Source of the DNA: Verrucomicrobiales bacterium
GTDB taxonomy: Bacteria > Verrucomicrobiota > Verrucomicrobiia > Limisphaerales > UBA11320
Assembly: GCA_003452185.1 (NCBI GenBank)
Contig: DMJJ01000430.1
Location: 6,744 to 16,485, forward strand
Reading direction: 5' to 3'
DNA: 9,742 bases
The notes under the pieces were generated by a model. It made no database searches, was not told the DNA's origin, and saw only the letters and a list, made by a program, of their open reading frames with translations. The position numbers and the translations under genes are program-made. Positions 5,953-9,742 of the stretch are shown here, one piece after another (the stretch's first letter is position 1; each line of letters starts with the position of its first letter).

Positions 5953-6345
5953 CTAGCCGCGATAGCGCCGCTCACCGCGGTCGCCACGGTCACCACGATC
6001 CCCGCGATCGCCACGATCCCCCCCACGGTCAGGACGGGGACCCCGATCGCCACGGAAGCCACCACCGCCACCCCCCGGAGGACGCTCTTCACGGGGACGA
6101 GCAATGTTGACGGTCAGGGCGCGACCCTGGAATTCCTTCTGGTGAAACATCTCAACGGCCTTTTGGGCCTCCTCTGCGGTTCCAAATTCCACAAACGCAA
6201 ACCCACGGGAACGCCCCGTAAACTTGTCCAGCACCACGTTCACGGAACTGACCACCCCGGCCGCGGAGAAATAATCCTGAAGATCATTGTCCATGGTCTG
6301 GTAGGAGAGATTGCCAACAAACAGTCTCGACTCGTTCATAACCAT
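5953..6345 (-). CDS. RRM RNA-binding protein with Gly/Arg/Asp-rich tail
   Basis: This is a small single-RRM RNA-binding protein of the type found in cyanobacteria and PVC bacteria, where such proteins bind single-stranded RNA and are often cold- or stress-induced. The 130 residues begin MVMNESRLFVGNLSY. RNP2 is LFVGNL (8-13) and RNP1 is RGFAFVEF (47-54), with the conserved aromatic residues present. The RRM ends near TVNIARPREERPP. The tail is a Gly run (91-96), then Arg-Gly-Asp triplets to residue 125, then RRYRG and a TAG stop. A second in-frame ATG at 6339 would remove only two residues; neither has a clear Shine-Dalgarno. The gene stands alone, with a hairpin just downstream and a divergent 223-bp spacer upstream. 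RNA targets are unknown. Confidence 0.93.
   Translation of the reverse strand: MVMNESRLFVGNLSYQTMDNDLQDYFSAAGVVSSVNVVLDKFTGRSRGFAFVEFGTAEEAQKAVEMFHQKEFQGRALTVNIARPREERPPGGGGGGFRGDRGPRPDRGGDRGDRGDRGDRGDRGERRYRG
5971..6027 (-). repeat. 9-bp coding repeat encoding Arg-Gly-Asp triplets
   Basis: The RRM tail contains a run of RGD-type triplets (residues 107-125) encoded by imperfect 9-base units such as CGTGGCGAT and CGGGGATCG. The units differ at synonymous positions, so the peptide repeat is better conserved than the DNA. Length change by repeat slippage is plausible. It is a protein low-complexity tail and not an independent element. Confidence 0.7.
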
Positions 6346-6568
6346 CTATGACGCCCAAAAACCGGTGGGAGATTCTGCCCTGGCAGGAATTCTGTTTGCC
6401 CAATCTTTTCGCCCAACACCTCGATGGACTCCGGACAAGCTGTCACCGTGACACCGACACCGCGCGTTTTTGAACCAATAGGAAACACGCTGTAACAAAA
6501 AGTGAAAACCGTCAACCCGCAAACTGATCACTGTTAACAGACGAGCTGATCTGTCTTACTTTCGCGCC
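6346..6568. promoter_or_regulatory. Divergent intergenic region between RRM and M28 genes
   Basis: This 223-bp spacer is richer in A/T than its surroundings and must carry the 5' regions of both divergent genes. Visible elements include a 6+1+6 inverted repeat TGTCACCGTGACA (6441-6453) and a perfect palindrome CTGTTAACAG (6531-6540). The latter sits between two copies of CTGATC (6524-6529 and 6546-6551) that start 22 bases apart, about two helical turns. A weak plus-strand pair TTGAAC (6470-6475), N17, TAACAA (6493-6498) could be the promoter of the peptidase gene. No RNA gene or convincing reading frame was seen. Roles are inferred. Confidence 0.4.
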
Positions 6569-9500
6569 ATGCGCTCCTTGCTCACCAATCGGCAGCGGAT
6601 CGAAAAGCTGTTGCCCCGATTTTTGGCACTCGGACTGGCTCTCGCCCCGGCGGCCACCCGGGGGGCCGATCCCTCCGCGGGGGAGGGACAATTCCTCTCC
6701 CGGACCCGCCAACTCCTCTTCGAGGGGCGCCGGAGTGGCGAGGGCTATTTCTCGCCCGACGGGCGGGCCCTCACCTTCCAGAGCGAACGCGACCCGGCCA
6801 ATCCGTTCTACCAGATCTATCTCCTCGACCTGGAGTCGGGCGACACGCGCCGCATCTCCCCCGGGGTGGGGAAGACCACCTGCTCCTTCTTTCGCCCCGG
6901 AACCGACGAGGTGATCTTCGCCTCGACCCACCTCGACCCCGAGGCGGCGGCCAAGCAGAAGGCGGAGCTCGAGTTCCGGGCCTCCGGGAAAACGCGCCGC
7001 TACTCCTGGGACTACGATTCCCACATGGACATCTTCAGCGTCCGGCGCGACGGCACCGGCCTTCGCCGTCTCACCGACGCCGAGGGGTACGATGCCGAGG
7101 GGGCCCTCTCGCCCGACGGCCGGCTGATCGTGTTCTGCTCGCTGCGGGACGCCTACCCCGCCAGCAAGCTCAGCCCCGAGGACCGCAAGCGGCTCGAGAC
7201 CGATCCCTCATGGTTTGGGGAGATCTACCTCATGAACGCCGACGGATCGAACCAGCGACGCCTCACCCGCAAGCCGGGCTACGACGGAGGACCGTTCTTC
7301 TCCCCGGACGGAAAGCGGATCCTCTGGCGCCGCTTCGACGAGACGGGCGTCAACGCCGACATCTACACCATGGACCTGGAGGGGGGGGACGTCCGGCGCC
7401 TGACCGACTTCGGGTGCATGTCCTGGGCCCCCTATTTCCATCCCTCCGGCCGTTATGTGGTGTTCACCGCCAACAAGCTCGGGTTTGAGAACTTCGAGCT
7501 CTTCATCGCCAGCGCCGAGGGAGATCGCGAGCCGGTCCGTGTCACCCATACCGACGGGTTTGACGGACTTCCCGTCTTCTCCCCCGATGGCCGCAAGCTC
7601 TCCTGGACCAGCAACCGCACCCCCGACGCCCAGTCGCAGATCTTCCTCGCCGACTGGAACCATGAGGCCGCCCTCGCGGCCCTTGAATCGTCGCCCCCGC
7701 GGATCCCGGGAGGGGCCAAGCCCGATGCCCTCCCCGGCTCCAGGGCCGGCGCCGCGGCCGCGGCGGTTCGCCCCCCCTCCAGCGGCCCCGCCGCGGGGGG
7801 CCTCTCCGCCGACATCACCGAGCAGGACCTCCGGTCCCACGTCGGCTACCTCGCCTCGGATGAGCTCGAGGGGCGCAAGACCGGCACCCCCGGGGCCGCG
7901 CTCGCCGCCGGATACATCCGCACCCGGCTCACCGAGGCGGGGCTTCGCCCACTTTCCGCGGACGGCTTTGACCAGCCCTTTGAGTTCACCGCCAGCACCG
8001 AAGTGGTGGCCCGCGACAACACCCTCGTCCTCACCCGGAGCAACACCCCCGCCCTCCCGTTTGTCCTCGACCGCGACTTCCGCCCGCTCGGCTTCACCAC
8101 CACGGGCAAGGTCGAGGGGGAAGTGGTCTTCGCCGGCTACGGGCTGGTGGTCCCCGGCAAGGGGAGCGAAGGCTATGACTCCTACGCCGGGGTCAATGTC
8201 TCGAACAAGGTGGTCCTTGTCCTCCGCTACGTCCCCGAGGGAGTGGAGCCGAAGCGACGTCAGGAACTCAACCGCTACGCCGGCCTTCGCTACAAGGCGA
8301 TGATGGCCCGCGAACGCGGGGCCCGCGCCCTGCTCGTGGTCACCGGACCCAACTCCCCGAACGCCGGAGAGCTGATCCCGATCTCAACCGACGGAAGCTT
8401 TTCCGGGTCGGGCATCCCGGCCGCGTGCGTCGGCACAAACCTCGTGGAGGCCCTCTTTGCCGCGACGGGCAAGGATCTCAAGGGGCTCCAGTCGGGCCTC
8501 GACAACGAGGCACCACACGCCGAGGGAAGCTTCGCGTTCCCCGCAACCCGGATCGCGCTCTCGACCGGCGTTCGCCAGATCAAGCAGACCGACCGGAACG
8601 TCATCGGCCTCCTCCCGCCGAGCCCCGGGGTTCGCGAGTACGTGATGATCGGCGCCCACTACGACCACCTGGGACGCGGGGACGGGAACTCGCTTCACCA
8701 CAAAGGGGAGGAAAACCTCATCCACAGCGGCGCGGATGACAACGCATCCGGGGTCTCCGCCGTGCTCGAGATCGCAGCCGCCCTCGGCACCTCGGACCGC
8801 ATCACCACCCGGCTTCCCGCCCACCGGGGCCTCATCGTCGCCCTCTGGTCCGGGGAGGAGATCGGGCTTCTCGGCTCCTACCACTACGCCGAGCATCCCC
8901 TTGTCCCCCTGACGAACGTGGCCGCCTATATCAACTTCGACATGGTGGGACGCCTCCGGGAGAACAAGCTCACCCTCCAGGGGACCGGCTCCTCGACCAC
9001 GTGGCGCCGGCTCGCCGAGAAGCGGAACGTGGCGGCCGGGTTCTCCCTCTCCCTGCAGGAGGACCCCTACCTCCCGACCGATGTCACCGCCCTCTACCCC
9101 AAGGGGGTGCCGGTGCTCAATTTCTTCACCGGAAGCCACGACGACTACCACCGACCGACCGACAAGGCCGGGACCTTGAACTACGAGGGGCTGGAGCGGA
9201 TCACGCGCTTTGCCGCCGGATTCGTGGACGACCTCCTCAAGCCGACCGAGGCGGTCGACTACGTGAAGGTCACCACTTCCGGGGGCGGGTCCGGGGGACG
9301 CGAGACGCTCCGGGCCTTCCTGGGGACGATCCCGGACTACGGCACCGAGGTGGCCGGCGTGAAATTGAGCGGCGTGCGCGGCGGAAGCCCGGCCGACAAG
9401 TCGGGCCTCAAGGGTGGGGATATCATCATCCAGTTCGCCGGCCAGAAGATCGCCAACATCTACGACTACACCTACGCCCTCGACGCGGTGCGCATCGGCA

Positions 9501-9574
9501 AACCGGTGGAGATCGTGGTGACTCGCGGCCCGGAGAAGCTCACCCTCACCGTCATTCCCGAGGCCCGGAAGTAG
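6569..9574 (+). CDS. Exported PD40 beta-propeller / M28 metallopeptidase / PDZ protein
   Basis: This is a 1001-residue exported zinc peptidase. An N-terminal signal (basic n-region, then FLALGLALAPAATRGA, cleavage likely near residue 33) is followed by a TolB-like propeller with six PD40 repeats at about 60-345, including FSPDGRALTF, LSPDGRLIVF, FSPDGKRILW and FSPDGRKLSW. An Ala/Pro-rich linker spans about 372-411. The peptidase part begins LSADITEQDLRSHVGYLASDELEGR. It includes a PA-like insert at about 515-595 (GEVVFAGYGLVVPGKG), and the M28 core holds the full metal set: His697 (GAHYDHLG), Asp723-Asp724 (GADDNASG), Glu763-Glu764 (SGEEIGLLGS), Asp791 (NFDMVGR) and His861 (DYHRPTD). A PDZ domain ends the protein (about 905-1000, GLKGGDIIIQFAGQKI). 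It is predicted to be an active aminopeptidase-like enzyme in the periplasm or outside the cell; substrate unknown. The ATG at 6569 fits the signal peptide. Its end overlaps the convergent DUF2339 gene by 23 bases. Confidence 0.94.
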   Translation: MRSLLTNRQRIEKLLPRFLALGLALAPAATRGADPSAGEGQFLSRTRQLLFEGRRSGEGYFSPDGRALTFQSERDPANPFYQIYLLDLESGDTRRISPGVGKTTCSFFRPGTDEVIFASTHLDPEAAAKQKAELEFRASGKTRRYSWDYDSHMDIFSVRRDGTGLRRLTDAEGYDAEGALSPDGRLIVFCSLRDAYPASKLSPEDRKRLETDPSWFGEIYLMNADGSNQRRLTRKPGYDGGPFFSPDGKRILWRRFDETGVNADIYTMDLEGGDVRRLTDFGCMSWAPYFHPSGRYVVFTANKLGFENFELFIASAEGDREPVRVTHTDGFDGLPVFSPDGRKLSWTSNRTPDAQSQIFLADWNHEAALAALESSPPRIPGGAKPDALPGSRAGAAAAAVRPPSSGPAAGGLSADITEQDLRSHVGYLASDELEGRKTGTPGAALAAGYIRTRLTEAGLRPLSADGFDQPFEFTASTEVVARDNTLVLTRSNTPALPFVLDRDFRPLGFTTTGKVEGEVVFAGYGLVVPGKGSEGYDSYAGVNVSNKVVLVLRYVPEGVEPKRRQELNRYAGLRYKAMMARERGARALLVVTGPNSPNAGELIPISTDGSFSGSGIPAACVGTNLVEALFAATGKDLKGLQSGLDNEAPHAEGSFAFPATRIALSTGVRQIKQTDRNVIGLLPPSPGVREYVMIGAHYDHLGRGDGNSLHHKGEENLIHSGADDNASGVSAVLEIAAALGTSDRITTRLPAHRGLIVALWSGEEIGLLGSYHYAEHPLVPLTNVAAYINFDMVGRLRENKLTLQGTGSSTTWRRLAEKRNVAAGFSLSLQEDPYLPTDVTALYPKGVPVLNFFTGSHDDYHRPTDKAGTLNYEGLERITRFAAGFVDDLLKPTEAVDYVKVTTSGGGSGGRETLRAFLGTIPDYGTEVAGVKLSGVRGGSPADKSGLKGGDIIIQFAGQKIANIYDYTYALDAVRIGKPVEIVVTRGPEKLTLTVIPEARK

Positions 9575-9742
9575 GGGCGCCAGACTCCCCCTGGTCGGCG
9601 AGAAACCGCTGATACAGGAATGAGGAGCCCATGGCGATGGTCGCCACGCCGATCAGCGCCCCGATCCGGTAAAGGCTGTCGAGCCGCGCCAGGTCGTGCA
9701 GAAAGAGCTTCATGAGCGTGACCCCGAGCAGGGCCACCCCCG
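9552..9742 (-). CDS. DUF2339 membrane protein, C-terminal end (runs off the right edge)
   Basis: Only the last 63 codons are in view, entering from the right edge and ending with TGA at 9554-9552. The sequence GVALLGVTLMKLFLHDLARL followed by DSLYRIGALIGVATIAMGSSFLYQRFL matches the C-terminal pattern of DUF2339 (PF10101 type). These are large polytopic inner-membrane proteins of unknown function whose last two helices flank a KxFLxDL...LYRI segment. Most of the protein, including its start, lies outside the window. The last 23 bases overlap the 3' end of the M28 peptidase gene on the other strand, so the two are convergent and share their ends. Confidence 0.75.
   Translation of the reverse strand, partial: GVALLGVTLMKLFLHDLARLDSLYRIGALIGVATIAMGSSFLYQRFLADQGESGAPTSGPRE

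Noticed and set aside
5971..6050. Possible CRISPR-like or satellite repeat
   Set aside because: The 9-base units have no spacers and are in frame with the RRM protein tail, so they are coding low complexity.
6346..6568. tRNA or structured RNA in the divergent spacer
   Set aside because: No cloverleaf, CCA end or TTC-type T-loop pattern; only short palindromes are visible.
8384..9151. Minus-strand open frame opposite the M28 catalytic domain
   Set aside because: Mirror of the conserved metal-binding motifs; Gly/Val/Asp-rich product without family features.

Overview
The window is GC-rich, densely coding bacterial DNA with seven genes, two of them cut by the window edges. Several features point to the Verrucomicrobiota or a close PVC relative. 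These are a BatA-domain/VWA membrane protein of the type common in that group, a secreted TolB-propeller/M28 peptidase, an orphan GspF-like protein, an Ala/Pro-rich protein with one membrane tail, and an RRM protein with a Gly/Arg/Asp tail. Starts generally lack a clear Shine-Dalgarno sequence. The phylum is inferred from gene content and family knowledge, not from a marker phylogeny.

Layout. 1-1547 (minus) is the N-terminal 515 codons of aconitase A, running off the left edge with all three iron-sulfur cysteines visible. A 151-bp divergent spacer holds a TTGACA-type promoter for it. 1699-3758 (plus) encodes one BatA/VWA membrane protein split by an apparent frameshift near 2812-2829. A 64-bp convergent gap holds a GC hairpin and a degenerate 7-bp tandem repeat. 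Then come minus-strand genes: an orphan GspF/PilC-like protein (3823-4827), thioredoxin (4884-5213), an Ala/Pro-rich single-pass membrane protein (5333-5821, probably with a frameshifted C-terminus reaching 5262) and an RRM RNA-binding protein (5953-6345). A strong hairpin separates the last two. A 223-bp divergent spacer with small palindromes precedes a 1001-residue exported PD40 propeller + M28 peptidase + PDZ protein (6569-9574, plus). Its 3' end overlaps by 23 bp the convergent end of a DUF2339 membrane protein that runs off the right edge.

Function. The genes do not form one pathway. Aconitase is central metabolism, thioredoxin is disulfide reduction, and the RRM protein is RNA binding. 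The BatA, GspF, Ala/Pro-rich, M28 and DUF2339 proteins are envelope or exported proteins. I found no convincing defence system, mobile element, CRISPR array, rRNA or tRNA. The points most worth checking are the two apparent frameshifts (both consistent with one missing base), the heptamer repeat, the multidomain peptidase and the orphan GspF protein.
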